From Streptomyces lavendulae subsp. lavendulae (lineage in GTDB: Bacteria; Actinomycetota; Actinomycetes; Streptomycetales; Streptomycetaceae): DNA of 64,000 nucleotides. The stretch covers positions 4,650,001 through 4,714,000 of the forward strand of contig NZ_CP024985.1 in assembly GCF_002803845.1 (NCBI RefSeq), read 5' to 3'. The notes under the pieces are model-generated. The model was not told the origin of the DNA. It did no database searches and worked only from the letters and a program-made list of their open reading frames with translations. Below, piece after piece: positions 1-9,024 of the stretch. The first letter of the stretch is position 1; each line of letters starts with the position of its first letter. The translations under genes were made by a program, and so were the position numbers.

Positions 1-536
1 GCTTCGTCTTCGCGCCGGGCAAGGTGATGACCAACGCCCACGTCGTCGGCGGTGTCATGGAGCCCACCGTGCAGGTCGGCGGCGAGGGCAAGCTCTACGA
101 CGGCAAGGTCGTGCTCTACGACTGGGAGCGCGACATCGCCGTCCTGGACGTGCCCAAGCTGCGCGCCCCGGCCCTGGAGTTCACCGAGAAGGACGCCACG
201 AGCAGCAGCGACGCGATCGTGGCCGGCTTCCCCGAGAACGGCGCCTACGACGTCCGGGCGGCCCGGGTCCGCGGCCGGATCAACGCCAACGGCCCGGACA
301 TCTACCACCGGGGCACCGTCCGCCGCGACGTCTACTCGCTCTACGCGACCGTCCGCCAGGGCAACTCCGGCGGCCCGCTGCTGACGCCCGAGGGCCGGGT
401 GTACGGGGTCGTCTTCGCCAAGTCGCTCGACGACCCGAACACCGGTTACGCCCTGACGGCGGACGAGATCCGGGACGACATCCGCCTCGGCAAGACCTCC
501 AGCCGCCGGGTCGACACCCAGGGCTGCGCCCTCTGA
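1..536 (+). CDS. MarP-like periplasmic serine protease, C-terminal part (5' end outside window)
   Basis: The reading frame is open from base 3 and ends in TGA at 534-536, so only the C-terminal protease domain is present. It is a trypsin-fold (S1C/HtrA-like) domain with all three catalytic residues: His in TNAHVVGG (codon 39-41), Asp in RDIAVLDV (132-134) and Ser in GNSGGP (366-368). The sequence ends shortly after the domain without a PDZ domain. In actinobacteria this domain layout is typical of MarP, a membrane protease with an N-terminal CvpA-like four-helix region that acts in the periplasm and protects against acid and oxidative stress. The membrane part cannot be seen here, so the MarP assignment is inference from the domain and from the neighbouring hydrolase and holin-like genes that accompany marP in Streptomyces. 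Confidence 0.85.
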   Translation, partial: FVFAPGKVMTNAHVVGGVMEPTVQVGGEGKLYDGKVVLYDWERDIAVLDVPKLRAPALEFTEKDATSSSDAIVAGFPENGAYDVRAARVRGRINANGPDIYHRGTVRRDVYSLYATVRQGNSGGPLLTPEGRVYGVVFAKSLDDPNTGYALTADEIRDDIRLGKTSSRRVDTQGCAL

Positions 537-538
537 CA

Positions 539-561
539 CCCCCGCCGGGCCCCGGCGGGGG
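539..561 (+). terminator. Hairpin terminator after marP
   Basis: An inverted repeat begins two bases after the marP stop: CCCCCGCCGGG (539-549) pairs with CCCGGCGGGGG (551-561). There is no T-run, which is common for Streptomyces terminators. Confidence 0.6.
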
Positions 562-908
562 CCCGGTCCGGTGTCCTACATGCGTGGATGGCGCAGCCGC
601 GCCGAGACCCAGCGGGCGCGTCGGCGCAGGATGCGTGGGATCCCCAGCCGGGGGTCGTGACCGTCCCGGCCGGCCCTGTCGTGCGTGCCCGGCGCTGTGG
701 CCGAGCGGCGTTCGCGTGCGGTGTCACCGTGGTCGTGCGTCCAGCCCATACAACGAGCTGTGCCCGGGGCCCAGGGTCCGTAACCCCCCGGGGGGCGGCC
801 AATTGGCCTATGCGCCGGGCAATTGAATGTCCGTAGGACAGTCGTACGAAACGCCTGTCACTCCATCAGTCGCCCGTGTAGGTAACGGGACGGCCCGCCC
901 ACGGCCCG
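562..908. other. Gene-free stretch between convergent genes
   Basis: About 350 bases lie between the marP terminator and the end of the convergent hydrolase gene. The overlapping reading frames here lack a convincing ribosome binding site and codon pattern. I see no RNA gene, repeat or promoter that I can defend. Confidence 0.5.
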
Positions 909-1880
909 TCAGCGGTCGGGCTCGGGGTCCTTCAGCCAGTTCACCAGCTCGGTGGAGAAGGCCGCCGGGTCCTCCTCGTGGGGGAAGTGCCCCAGTCCGT
1001 CGAAGAGCCGCCAGCGGTACGGGGCTTCGACGTACTCCCCGGAACCGGCGGCGCTGCGGGTGCGCATCACCGGGTCGAGCGAGCCGTGCAGGTGCAGCGT
1101 CGGCACCCGTACGGGCCGCTTCATCCGCCGGTAGAACTGGAGTCCGTCCGGCCGGGCCATCGAGCGCATCATCCAGCGGTACGGCTCGATGGAGCAGTGT
1201 GCGGTGGAGGGGATGCACATGGCCCGCCGGTACACCGCGAGGGCCTCCTCGTCGGCGCCGTCGGCCTGCAGCCGCGGCCCGGACCACTCCCGGATCAGCT
1301 CTCCCACGAGGGCCCCGTCGTCGGCGACCAGTTGCCGTTCGGGGACGAACGGCCGCTGGAACCCCCAGACGTGGGAGCTGGCCCGGGTCTGGCCGAAGTC
1401 CGCCAGCATCGCCGAACGCCAGCGGCGCGGGTGCGGCATCGAGGAGACCACCAGCCGGCGCACCAGCTTGGGCCGCATCACGGCCGCCGTCCAGGCGAGG
1501 TAGCCGCCCAGGTCGTGCCCGACGAGCGCGGCGTCCGGCTCGCCGAGGGAACGCACCACTCCGGTGATGTCCAGGGCGAGGTTGGCCGGGTCGTAGCCGC
1601 GCGGGGTGCGGTCGCTGCCACCCACTCCGCGCAGGTCCATGGCCACCGCGCGGTACCCGGCGTCGGCGAGCGCGGTCAGCTGGTGCCGCCAGGTCCACCA
1701 GAACTGCGGGAACCCGTGCAGCAGGAGGACGAGCGGGCCGTCGCCGCACTCCGCGACGTGGAAGCGCGCGCCGTTGGCGGCGACGTCCCGGTGGGTCACC
1801 TTTCTCCCGCCCGGCACGTCGATCCGGACCGCCGAGGCGGCGGTGGGCGCGGGGCTGGAGTCCGGTGAGGGGGCTGTCAT
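909..1880 (-). CDS. Alpha/beta hydrolase, epoxide-hydrolase-like
   Basis: The 323-residue protein has the epoxide hydrolase/haloalkane dehalogenase layout: the oxyanion motif HGFPQFWWTWRHQ, the nucleophile elbow GHDLGG with Asp rather than Ser, and a C-terminal catalytic His in GLGHFPHEEDP. An Asp nucleophile implies an ester intermediate and hydrolysis of epoxides or related compounds; the natural substrate is unknown. No signal peptide is visible, so it should be cytoplasmic. The ATG overlaps the stop of the upstream holin-like gene (ATGA at 1880-1877), so the two are translationally coupled. The same hydrolase next to marP occurs in other streptomycetes as I recall, so it is part of the conserved block. 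Confidence 0.85.
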   Translation of the reverse strand: MTAPSPDSSPAPTAASAVRIDVPGGRKVTHRDVAANGARFHVAECGDGPLVLLLHGFPQFWWTWRHQLTALADAGYRAVAMDLRGVGGSDRTPRGYDPANLALDITGVVRSLGEPDAALVGHDLGGYLAWTAAVMRPKLVRRLVVSSMPHPRRWRSAMLADFGQTRASSHVWGFQRPFVPERQLVADDGALVGELIREWSGPRLQADGADEEALAVYRRAMCIPSTAHCSIEPYRWMMRSMARPDGLQFYRRMKRPVRVPTLHLHGSLDPVMRTRSAAGSGEYVEAPYRWRLFDGLGHFPHEEDPAAFSTELVNWLKDPEPDR

Positions 1881-2335
1881 GAAGACGAGCGTGCCACACC
1901 CACGGCCTGGTCACTCACCGGCCGCGGATGCGGCTTGACGGTTCCGACGACCGCGGCGGTCTCCTTGACGGACTCGATCGTCTTCACCGGGGGCTTGAGC
2001 TTCTTGAACTTCGTCATGGCCAGCAGCCCGGTCAGGCCCGCGAGCAGCCAGAACGCGACGCCGACGATGAGGAAGGACCAGGCCAGGCCGAGGCCGAGAT
2101 TGTGGATGCCGTAGGCCGCGGCGAAACTCAGTACGGGGAGGGAGAAGAGCAGCAGCACGCCCGCCACGATCGCGGCGCCGCTGCCGACGCCCGCGCGCCT
2201 GACGTCCTGCTTGAGCTCGACCTTGGCGAGAGCGATCTCGTCGTGCACCAGGGCCGACATCTCGGCGGTGGCCGAGGCGACCAGCTGGCCGAGCGTGCGC
2301 TCGGCTCCCGGAGCCCCTTGGTCCACTGCGCTCAT
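1877..2335 (-). CDS. Phage-holin-family (holin-X like) membrane protein
   Basis: This 152-residue protein has an N-terminal amphipathic region (residues 10-45) followed by two hydrophobic segments at about 50-80 and 85-108, then a basic stretch FKKLKPP and a polar tail. This is the pattern of the actinobacterial holin-X superfamily, whose cellular role is not established; the name does not mean that a phage is present. The start is supported by GAGGGAG eight bases upstream. The gene is coupled to the epoxide hydrolase by a 4-base overlap, which suggests a shared membrane- or stress-related function with the nearby marP, but that is inference. Confidence 0.8.
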   Translation of the reverse strand: MSAVDQGAPGAERTLGQLVASATAEMSALVHDEIALAKVELKQDVRRAGVGSGAAIVAGVLLLFSLPVLSFAAAYGIHNLGLGLAWSFLIVGVAFWLLAGLTGLLAMTKFKKLKPPVKTIESVKETAAVVGTVKPHPRPVSDQAVGVARSSS

Positions 2336-2389
2336 CTCTGACTCCCTCTGTCGTCTGCTGCCGGCGGCTGTCCTCCGTCGTCAGTCAGA

Positions 2390-3841
2390 TCATGCCGGAC
2401 GGTCGGCGCCTGTGCTGGACCCGCCCGCCGCTTCCCGGGCGGATCCACCCGGGGGACCGTCCCCGGCCGGGGCGGCGGCCGCGGCCCTGCGGCGGTGCTC
2501 GGCGGCCTTCTCCTCGTAGATCTTCGCCATCCGCAGGTGGTACGCCGGGTTGTCCTGCTCGTAGATGTCCGGGATCCCGTCGAGGTCCTCGTCGCGTTCC
2601 TCGTCCTCGGTCAGCGCCCGGTACCGGCGGTTGCGCAGCTTGAGCATCACGCACGCGATGACCGCGGCGATCAGTGAGCCGAAGAGGACGGCCGCCTTGA
2701 TCTCGTCGGTCAGGACGGGGTCCCCGGCGAAGGCCAGCTCGCCGATCAGCAGGGAGACGGTGAAGCCGATGCCGGCCAGCGAGGCCACGGCCAGTACGTC
2801 GGGCCAGGCCAGGTCCTCGTTCAGTTCGGCCTTGGTGAAGCGGGCGGCGAGCCAGGTGCCGCCGAAGATGCCGACCGTCTTGCCGACGACGAGCCCGAGC
2901 ACGACGCCGAGGGTCTCGGGGCGGGTGAAGACCTGTGCGATGGCCTCGTCGGAGAGGGAGACCCCGGCGGAGAGCAGGGCGAAGAGGGGTACGGCCAGTC
3001 CGGCCGAGAGGGGGCGGACCAGGTGCTCGATGTGCTCGCCGGGGGAGTGCTCCTCGCCCTCCCGGCGGGTGCAGCGCAGCATCAGGCCCATCGCCACGCC
3101 GGCGATGGTGGCGTGGACGCCGCTGTTGTACATCAGGCCCCAGATGACCAGGGCGAGCGGGACGTACACGTACCAGCCGCGGACGCCGAAGCGCAGCAGG
3201 AACCAGAAGAGGACCAGCCCCGCGAGGGCCCCGCCGAGGGCGAGGAAGTCGATCTCGCTGGTGAAGAACACCGCGATGATCAGGATGGCGAAGAGGTCGT
3301 CGACGACCGCCAGGGTCAGCAGGAAGGCGCGCAGCGCGGACGGCAGCGAGGTGCCGATGACCGCGAGGACGGCGAGGGCGAAGGCGATGTCCGTGGCGGT
3401 CGGGACCGCCCAGCCGTCGAGCGATCCGTTGCCGAGGGTGTTGACCAGGGCGTAGACCAGCGCGGGCACGGCCATGCCGCAGAGGGCGGCGATCACGGGG
3501 AGGGCGGCGGCCTTGGGGTCGCTCAGGTCGCCCGCGACCAGCTCGCGTTTGAGTTCGATGCCGGCGACGAAGAAGAAGATCGCGAGGAGGCCGTCGGCCG
3601 CCCAGTGCTGGAGCGAGAGGTCCAGGCCCAGGGCGGCGGGGCCGATGTGGAAGGACCTGACGCTGTCGTAGCTCGCCGATATCCCGGGGATGTTCGCCCA
3701 CATGAGGGCGGCGATGGCGGCCACCAGGAGCAGGACGCCGCCGACGGTCTCGGTGCGCAGCGCGTCGGCGACGAAGCGGCGCTCGGGGAGGGAGAGCCTG
3801 CCGAGGAACTTGGGGCGGGTGCTGGGCGGGGGCGTGGCCAC
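2390..3841 (-). CDS. nhaA: Na+/H+ antiporter NhaA
   Basis: The protein exchanges cytoplasmic Na+ (or Li+) for protons across the membrane and serves pH and salt homeostasis. About eleven to twelve membrane segments are visible, with the family Asp pair in TLAVVDDLFAI and the unwound-helix neighbourhoods VPTATDIAFALAV and GIGFTVSLLIGELAF. A charged cytoplasmic tail of about 80 residues (RNRRYRALTEDEERDEDLDG onward) follows the last helix and is longer than in the E. coli protein. I chose GTG at 3841 because CGGAGG lies nine bases upstream; an upstream ATG at 3871 has no ribosome binding site. It appears monocistronic. The leader contains nested inverted repeats that may control it. Confidence 0.93.
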   Translation of the reverse strand: MATPPPSTRPKFLGRLSLPERRFVADALRTETVGGVLLLVAAIAALMWANIPGISASYDSVRSFHIGPAALGLDLSLQHWAADGLLAIFFFVAGIELKRELVAGDLSDPKAAALPVIAALCGMAVPALVYALVNTLGNGSLDGWAVPTATDIAFALAVLAVIGTSLPSALRAFLLTLAVVDDLFAILIIAVFFTSEIDFLALGGALAGLVLFWFLLRFGVRGWYVYVPLALVIWGLMYNSGVHATIAGVAMGLMLRCTRREGEEHSPGEHIEHLVRPLSAGLAVPLFALLSAGVSLSDEAIAQVFTRPETLGVVLGLVVGKTVGIFGGTWLAARFTKAELNEDLAWPDVLAVASLAGIGFTVSLLIGELAFAGDPVLTDEIKAAVLFGSLIAAVIACVMLKLRNRRYRALTEDEERDEDLDGIPDIYEQDNPAYHLRMAKIYEEKAAEHRRRAAAAAPAGDGPPGGSAREAAGGSSTGADRPA

Positions 3842-3901
3842 GGTGGGGAACCTCCGGGTGGGCGACGGCATGACAAATGCAGTTGCCGACCAGACTTCCC
3901 G

Positions 3902-3962
3902 GCGCACCCTGAGACTCTTCGAGCGTCAGATGTTGACGCTTCCTTTACTTTACAGGGTGCGC
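3902..3962 (-). promoter_or_regulatory. Nested inverted repeats upstream of nhaA
   Basis: Two palindromes sit one inside the other. The outer is GCGCACCCTG (3902-3911) with CAGGGTGCGC (3953-3962), and the inner is AGCGTCA (3922-3928) with TGACGCT (3934-3940). The region between them is unusually AT-rich (TTTACTTTACA), as expected near a promoter. It lies 61-121 bases before the nhaA start and could be an operator or a structured leader. Confidence 0.5.
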
Positions 3963-3997
3963 GCGGTCGTATCGGGTGATCTTCACCTTAAACGGGA

Positions 3998-4034
3998 GGA
4001 GGGCGTCCGGCGCGTTGTGCGCCGGACGCCCTCC
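3998..4034 (-). terminator. Terminator of acs
   Basis: A perfect 16-bp stem (3998-4013 with 4019-4034) and loop GTTGT lies 23 bases beyond the acs stop codon. It separates acs from the nhaA leader. Confidence 0.85.
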
Positions 4035-4056
4035 AGGACCCTCGGTCCGCTGTCCG

Positions 4057-6012
4057 TCAGTCCTCGCTGGAGGCGCTGGGGAGCTTGGTCTGGATCAGTG
4101 CCATCACCGAGGAGTCGGCGAGCGTGGTCACGTCACCGACCGCCCGGTCCTCCGCCACGTCACGCAGCAGCCGGCGCATGATCTTGCCGGAACGGGTCTT
4201 CGGCAGCTCCTGCACCGGGACGATCCGCTTCGGCTTGGCGATCGGGCCGAGGGTGGCGCCCACGTGGTTGCGCAGCTCCCCGACCAGGGCGTCCGTCTCG
4301 GTGGCGCTGCCGCGCAGGATGACGAAGGCCACGATGGCCTGGCCGGTGGTCTCGTCCTTGGCGCCCACGACGGCCGCCTCGGCGACCGAGGGGTGAGAGA
4401 CGAGCGCCGACTCCACCTCGGTGGTCGAGATGTTGTGGCCCGACACCAGCATCACGTCGTCGACCCGGCCGAGCAGCCAGATGTCGCCGTCGTCGTCCTT
4501 CTTGGCGCCGTCGCCCGCGAAGTACTTGCCCTCGAAGCGGGACCAGTAGGTGTCGACGAAGCGCTGGTCGTCGCCCCAGATGGTGCGCAGCATCGACGGC
4601 CACGGCTCGGTGAGGACCAGGTAGCCGCCTCCGCCGTTCGCCACCTCGTGGCCCTCGTCGTCCACGACGGTGGCACCGATGCCGGGCAGCGCGCGCTGGG
4701 CCGAACCGGGCTTGGTCTCGGTGACGCCCGGCAGCGGGGCGATCATCATGGCGCCGGTCTCGGTCTGCCACCACGTGTCCACGATCGGGCAGCGGTCGCC
4801 GCCGATGTGCTTGCGGTACCAGATCCAGGCCTCGGGGTTGATCGGCTCGCCGACCGAGCCCAGCACGCGCAGGCTCGACAGGTCGAACTTCGCGGGGATG
4901 TCGTCGCCCCACTTCATGAACGTGCGGATCGCCGTGGGCGCGGTGTAGAGGATGGTGACGCCGTACTTCTGCACGACCTCCCAGAACCGGCCCTGGTGCG
5001 GGGTGTCCGGTGTGCCCTCGTACATCACCTGGGTGGCGCCGTTGGCGAGCGGCCCGTAGACGATGTAGGAGTGCCCGGTCACCCAGCCGATGTCGGCGGT
5101 GCACCAGTAGACGTCGGTCTGCGGCTTGAGGTCGAAGACGGCGTGGTGGGTGTACGAGGCCTGCGTGAGGTAGCCGCCGGAGGTGTGCAGGATGCCCTTG
5201 GGCTTACCCGTGGTCCCCGAGGTGTACAGGATGAAGAGCGGGTGCTCGGCGTCGAAGGCCTGCGGGGTGTGCTCCGTGGACTGGCGCCCGACCACGTCGT
5301 GCCACCAGACGTCCCGGCCCTCGGTGACGGCGGTGTCCTGGCCGGTGCGGCGCACCACGAGGACGTGCTCGACCTGCGGGCACTTGGCGACGGCCTCGTC
5401 GATGGCGGGCTTGAGCGCGCTGGGCTTGCCGCGGCGGTAGCCGCCGTCGGCGGTGATCACCAGCTTGGCGTCGGCGTCCTGGATGCGGGAGGCCACGGCG
5501 TCGGCGGAGAAGCCGCCGAACACCACCGAGTGGGCGGCGCCGACGCGGGCGCACGCGAGCATCGCGACGACGGCCTCGGGGATCATCGGCAGGTAGACGG
5601 CGACCCGGTCGCCCGCCCGGACACCGAGCTCGGTGAGGGCGTTGGCGGCCTGCGAGACCTCGTCCTTGAGCTGGGCGTAGGTCAGGGAGCGGCTGTCGCC
5701 GGGCTCGCCCTCGAAGTGGATCGCGACGCGGTCGCCGTTGCCGGCCTCGACGTGCCGGTCCACGCAGTTGTACGCGACGTTCAGCTTGCCGTCGGCGAAC
5801 CACTTCGCGAAGGGCGGGTTGCTCCAGTCGAGCGTCTCGGTCGGCTCGGTGTCCCAGGTCAGCCGCCGGGCCTGCTCGGCCCAGAAGCCCAGCCGGTCCG
5901 CGTCGGCCTGCGCGTACGCCGCCTCGGTCACGTTGGCGGCGGCGGCCAGATCGGCGGGCGGTGCGAACCGCCGCTCCTCCTTGAGCAGATTGGCCAGGCT
6001 GTCATTGCTCAC
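4057..6012 (-). CDS. acs: Acetyl-CoA synthetase (AMP-forming)
   Basis: The 651-residue enzyme activates acetate to acetyl-AMP and then acetyl-CoA. It carries the adenylate-forming P-loop YTSGTTGKPKG, the core motifs DTWWQTETG and YFAGDGAKKD, and the C-terminal PKTRSGKIMRR, whose lysine is the catalytic residue that protein acetyltransferases modify. Length and motif spacing match typical Acs. GTG at 6012 is the preferred start because AAGGGAG precedes it by about five bases; an upstream in-frame ATG at 6054 has no ribosome binding site. The gene stands alone and ends at a strong hairpin. A palindrome like the DasR operator lies 86-101 bases upstream of the start. Confidence 0.96.
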   Translation of the reverse strand: MSNDSLANLLKEERRFAPPADLAAAANVTEAAYAQADADRLGFWAEQARRLTWDTEPTETLDWSNPPFAKWFADGKLNVAYNCVDRHVEAGNGDRVAIHFEGEPGDSRSLTYAQLKDEVSQAANALTELGVRAGDRVAVYLPMIPEAVVAMLACARVGAAHSVVFGGFSADAVASRIQDADAKLVITADGGYRRGKPSALKPAIDEAVAKCPQVEHVLVVRRTGQDTAVTEGRDVWWHDVVGRQSTEHTPQAFDAEHPLFILYTSGTTGKPKGILHTSGGYLTQASYTHHAVFDLKPQTDVYWCTADIGWVTGHSYIVYGPLANGATQVMYEGTPDTPHQGRFWEVVQKYGVTILYTAPTAIRTFMKWGDDIPAKFDLSSLRVLGSVGEPINPEAWIWYRKHIGGDRCPIVDTWWQTETGAMMIAPLPGVTETKPGSAQRALPGIGATVVDDEGHEVANGGGGYLVLTEPWPSMLRTIWGDDQRFVDTYWSRFEGKYFAGDGAKKDDDGDIWLLGRVDDVMLVSGHNISTTEVESALVSHPSVAEAAVVGAKDETTGQAIVAFVILRGSATETDALVGELRNHVGATLGPIAKPKRIVPVQELPKTRSGKIMRRLLRDVAEDRAVGDVTTLADSSVMALIQTKLPSASSED

Positions 6013-6097
6013 GACATCTCCCTTTCCCAGGGTGTCCGTTGTGTCCCCGGGCATAGCTCATCAGGTCAGACGCCCAGGTGACAAGGGGTAGCCGGGA

Positions 6098-6113
6098 ATT
6101 GGTTTAGACCTAT
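6098..6113. promoter_or_regulatory. DasR-like palindrome upstream of acs
   Basis: ATTGGTTTAGACCTAT matches the recalled DasR (GntR family) site core TGGTCTAGACCA at 10 of 12 positions. It is in the acs upstream region. The assignment rests on sequence similarity only. Confidence 0.35.
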
Positions 6114-6173
6114 ACACGACTGGGCGGCCCGTGCGCCGCAGCGTACGCGTGGGCCGCGCGCGGCGCGCGGAAG

Positions 6174-6207
6174 GGCCCCTTCCCGCTGCAGGGTGCGAGA
6201 AGGGGCC
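6174..6207 (-). terminator. Probable terminator of the SulP-carbonic anhydrase gene
   Basis: GGCCCCTTC (6174-6182) pairs with GAAGGGGCC (6199-6207) about 50 bases past the stop codon of the minus-strand gene. Confidence 0.55.
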
Positions 6208-6255
6208 AACAGCTTGCACGGATACGGGAGGGTATCGGTTCGGACGGAATTCCGG

Positions 6256-8790
6256 TCAGGCGTTCTGGCCCACGCTGTCGAAAACCCGACAGTCGAAGAA
6301 GTCCTCGCCCTCGGAGAGCAGGTAGGCCTGGGCCTCGCCCACGTGGAAGTACATCCCGTGCAGTTCCAGCGTGCCCTCGGCGAGCCGGCGGGCCACCGAT
6401 TCGTGGGCCCGCAGGTGGTCCAGCTGCTGGACCACGTTGGTCAGGCAGAGCTGTTCCACGGCGTCCGCCGGGAGCCGGCCCGCGATCCGGGCCCAGGCGT
6501 GGTGCCTGCTGGCCATCCGCTCCAGGCTGGGCAGGCCGTGCCGCAGCCAGCGGCGCAGCGGGGTCATCGGGGCGCCCGGGTGGGAGTTCAGCAGGGCCTG
6601 CATGGCGCCGCAGCCGGAGTGCCCGCACACCGTGATGCTGTCGACCTTCAGCACGTCCACGGCGTACTCGATGGCCGCCGCGACCGAGTCGTCGGTGGCT
6701 TCGGCCCCGGGCGGGGGGACCAGGTTGCCGACGTTGCGGACGGTAAAGAGGTCTCCGGGACCGCTCGCCGTGATCATGCTGGTCACCAGGCGGGAGTCCG
6801 CGCAGGTGAGGAAGAGCTGCGAGGGCCGCTGCCCCTCGCGGGCCAGCCGGGCCAGTTCGTCGCGGACGTGCGGGGCGGTGTCCCGCTGGAAGGCGCTGAT
6901 CCCGCTGGCGAGTTGACCGGCGCCGCGGCGCCGGGGGGAGGCCGTCGCGGCGTCGCGGGGCTCGGCCGCGCTCGGGATCGTCCCGGCCGCCTCGCGCCCC
7001 TCGCCCGCTCCGCCCGCCTCGCCCGCCGGGAGGTGCGCGGCGGCCTGCGGGTGCGTGGCGGACAGGGCGCGGTGGTCGCAGTGGTTCTGCCAGGGGGTCC
7101 ACGGACGGCAGCACTGGTGCGCTCCCCGCCCCTCGCCCCGGTGGCCGCCGGCCCCGCCGATCGCGGTGCTCCCGCCGGCCGGTGCCCGACCGGACCCGGT
7201 GGGGGAGCCCTGGCCCGGCTGGGCGCCGGTGCCGGTCCCGGGCGACGCACCGGTGGACCGGGCCTGGCCGCCGCGGGAGATGGCGGTCCCGCCCCGGCCG
7301 GTGAGTTCCACCGAACCCCCGTGGGCCAGGTGCGTGTCCTGCCAGTCCTGGAGGATCTCGTAGGCGGCGTGGTCGATGAACGAGCCGTCCAGCTCGATGA
7401 CGGCATGGCCCTCGTGCGGGATCGAGTTCAGCACCCGGCTCAGGCGCGGCACGGCGAGGAAGGTCAACTGCCCGCGCGCCCGCACCCGGTGGAAGCCGTC
7501 CGTCTCGTCCAGGGTGATCCTCGTGCGGGCCAGCCGGTGCATGGCCAGGGCCACGGCCACGGCGACGCCGACGGCGACGCCTTCCAGGACCCCGCCCAGG
7601 ACCACGGCGACGATGGTGGCCGCGTAGACCAGGACCTCGCGGTAGCGGGTGACGGTCCTCAGGTGCGTGATGCTGACGACCTGGATGCCGACGGCCAGCA
7701 CCAGTGCCGCCAGGGCGGCGAGGGGGATCAGGTCGAGCACGGGGACGAGCAGTCCGGCCGCGAGCACCACCCACAGCCCGTGCAACATGGCTGATTTGCG
7801 GCTTACGGCGCCGGACTTGACGTTCGCCGCGCTGCGTACGGCCACGGCCGCGACGGGGAGCCCGCCGAGCATCCCGGAGGCGATGTTGGCGGCGCCCTGT
7901 CCGCGCAGCTCGCGATCGAGGTCGGCGCGGGGCGGGCGGTCGCCCGTACCGCGCTCGGAGGCGATCAGCTTGTCGGTGGCGACCGAGGACATCAGGGATT
8001 CGACGCTGCCGACCAGGGTGATGGTCAGGACGGCGGCGACGATCCCGAGCACCGGGCCCTGCGGCAGCTCCGGCAGGGCGTGGCTGCTCCAGGAGGGCAG
8101 GTCCACCCGGGGCAGGTCGAGCCCGGCCAGGGCCGCGAGGGCGGTGGCCGCGGCGACCGCCGCCAGTGCGGCGGGCACCTTGCGCAGGGCCCGGCCGGCC
8201 CGCCCGGGGATCCGGGGCCAGAGCAGCAGCACGCACAGGGTCAGCGCGCTCACCCCGAGCGCGGCCGGATGCAGATCGGCCAACTGGGCGGGCAGTCCGA
8301 GCACGTTGGCGACCGCCGAGCTCTGCGGGGTGCCGCCGAGCACGATGTGCAGCTGGGCCAGCGCGATGGTCACGCCGATGCCGGCCAGCATCCCGTGCAT
8401 GATGGCCGGGCTCACCAGCAGGGCTGAGCGGGCGGTGCGCAGGAAGGCCAGTCCGAGCTGGCAGCAGCCGGCCAGGACCGTGATGGCGCAGGTGGTGCGC
8501 CAGCCGTAGTGCTGGATCAACCCCGCCGTCACCACGGTGAGTCCGGCGGTCGGCCCGCTCACCTGGAGCGGGGCGCCGCCGAGCCGCCCGGCCACGATCC
8601 CGCCCACCGCGGCGGCCACCAGCCCCGCCTGCAGGGGGGCTCCGGTGGCCAGGGCGATGCCCAGCGAGAGGGGGAGCGCGATCAGGAAGACGGCGACGGA
8701 CGCGGACAGGTCCGCATGGAGCCCCTTGAGGCGGGGTCCGGCACCGTCGGGGCCTGGGGTCGTGGAGGGGGGTGTGGCGGCTGTCGTCAT
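6256..8790 (-). CDS. SulP-family anion transporter fused to beta-carbonic anhydrase
   Basis: The 844-residue protein joins two domains. Residues 20 to about 430 form a SulP transporter with 10-14 membrane helices (LKGLHADLSASVAVFLIALP, VSGPTAGLTVV, GSVESLMSSVATD), followed by a short STAS-like segment. Residues from about 630 form a beta-carbonic anhydrase with zinc ligands Cys663 and Asp665 (CADSR) and His724/Cys727 (HSGCG). The likely role is bicarbonate movement coupled to CO2/bicarbonate interconversion; a similar fusion is known in mycobacteria (Rv3273). A linker of roughly 120 residues, rich in Gly, Pro and Ala, contains an unusual Cys/His cluster. GAGGAG precedes the ATG by 8-10 bases. 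Substrate specificity cannot be read from the sequence. Confidence 0.92.
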   Translation of the reverse strand: MTTAATPPSTTPGPDGAGPRLKGLHADLSASVAVFLIALPLSLGIALATGAPLQAGLVAAAVGGIVAGRLGGAPLQVSGPTAGLTVVTAGLIQHYGWRTTCAITVLAGCCQLGLAFLRTARSALLVSPAIMHGMLAGIGVTIALAQLHIVLGGTPQSSAVANVLGLPAQLADLHPAALGVSALTLCVLLLWPRIPGRAGRALRKVPAALAAVAAATALAALAGLDLPRVDLPSWSSHALPELPQGPVLGIVAAVLTITLVGSVESLMSSVATDKLIASERGTGDRPPRADLDRELRGQGAANIASGMLGGLPVAAVAVRSAANVKSGAVSRKSAMLHGLWVVLAAGLLVPVLDLIPLAALAALVLAVGIQVVSITHLRTVTRYREVLVYAATIVAVVLGGVLEGVAVGVAVAVALAMHRLARTRITLDETDGFHRVRARGQLTFLAVPRLSRVLNSIPHEGHAVIELDGSFIDHAAYEILQDWQDTHLAHGGSVELTGRGGTAISRGGQARSTGASPGTGTGAQPGQGSPTGSGRAPAGGSTAIGGAGGHRGEGRGAHQCCRPWTPWQNHCDHRALSATHPQAAAHLPAGEAGGAGEGREAAGTIPSAAEPRDAATASPRRRGAGQLASGISAFQRDTAPHVRDELARLAREGQRPSQLFLTCADSRLVTSMITASGPGDLFTVRNVGNLVPPPGAEATDDSVAAAIEYAVDVLKVDSITVCGHSGCGAMQALLNSHPGAPMTPLRRWLRHGLPSLERMASRHHAWARIAGRLPADAVEQLCLTNVVQQLDHLRAHESVARRLAEGTLELHGMYFHVGEAQAYLLSEGEDFFDCRVFDSVGQNA

Positions 8791-9024
8791 GGGTTCCCGT
8801 CTCCTCGGGGGAGGGATGAAGCGGCGGGAGTCTCAACACTCGGTAAATGGATGGTAATGGAGAGTAAAGGCTGACGGTAGGGAATGCGGGCAAATGGGCT
8901 ATGAATTAGCACTCAGGGGTGATTAAGTATTTTGTCTGCCTTGTCATACCTTCCTTAAAGCGGACCGCGTGGGACGTTGCGTCACGGAAGTCCCGCGATG
9001 GAACTGCGAGGAAGAGGTGTGCGG

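Noticed and set aside
1877..2335. Prophage remnant because of the holin-like protein.
   Set aside because: The family is a common actinobacterial membrane protein and no lysin or structural phage gene is near.
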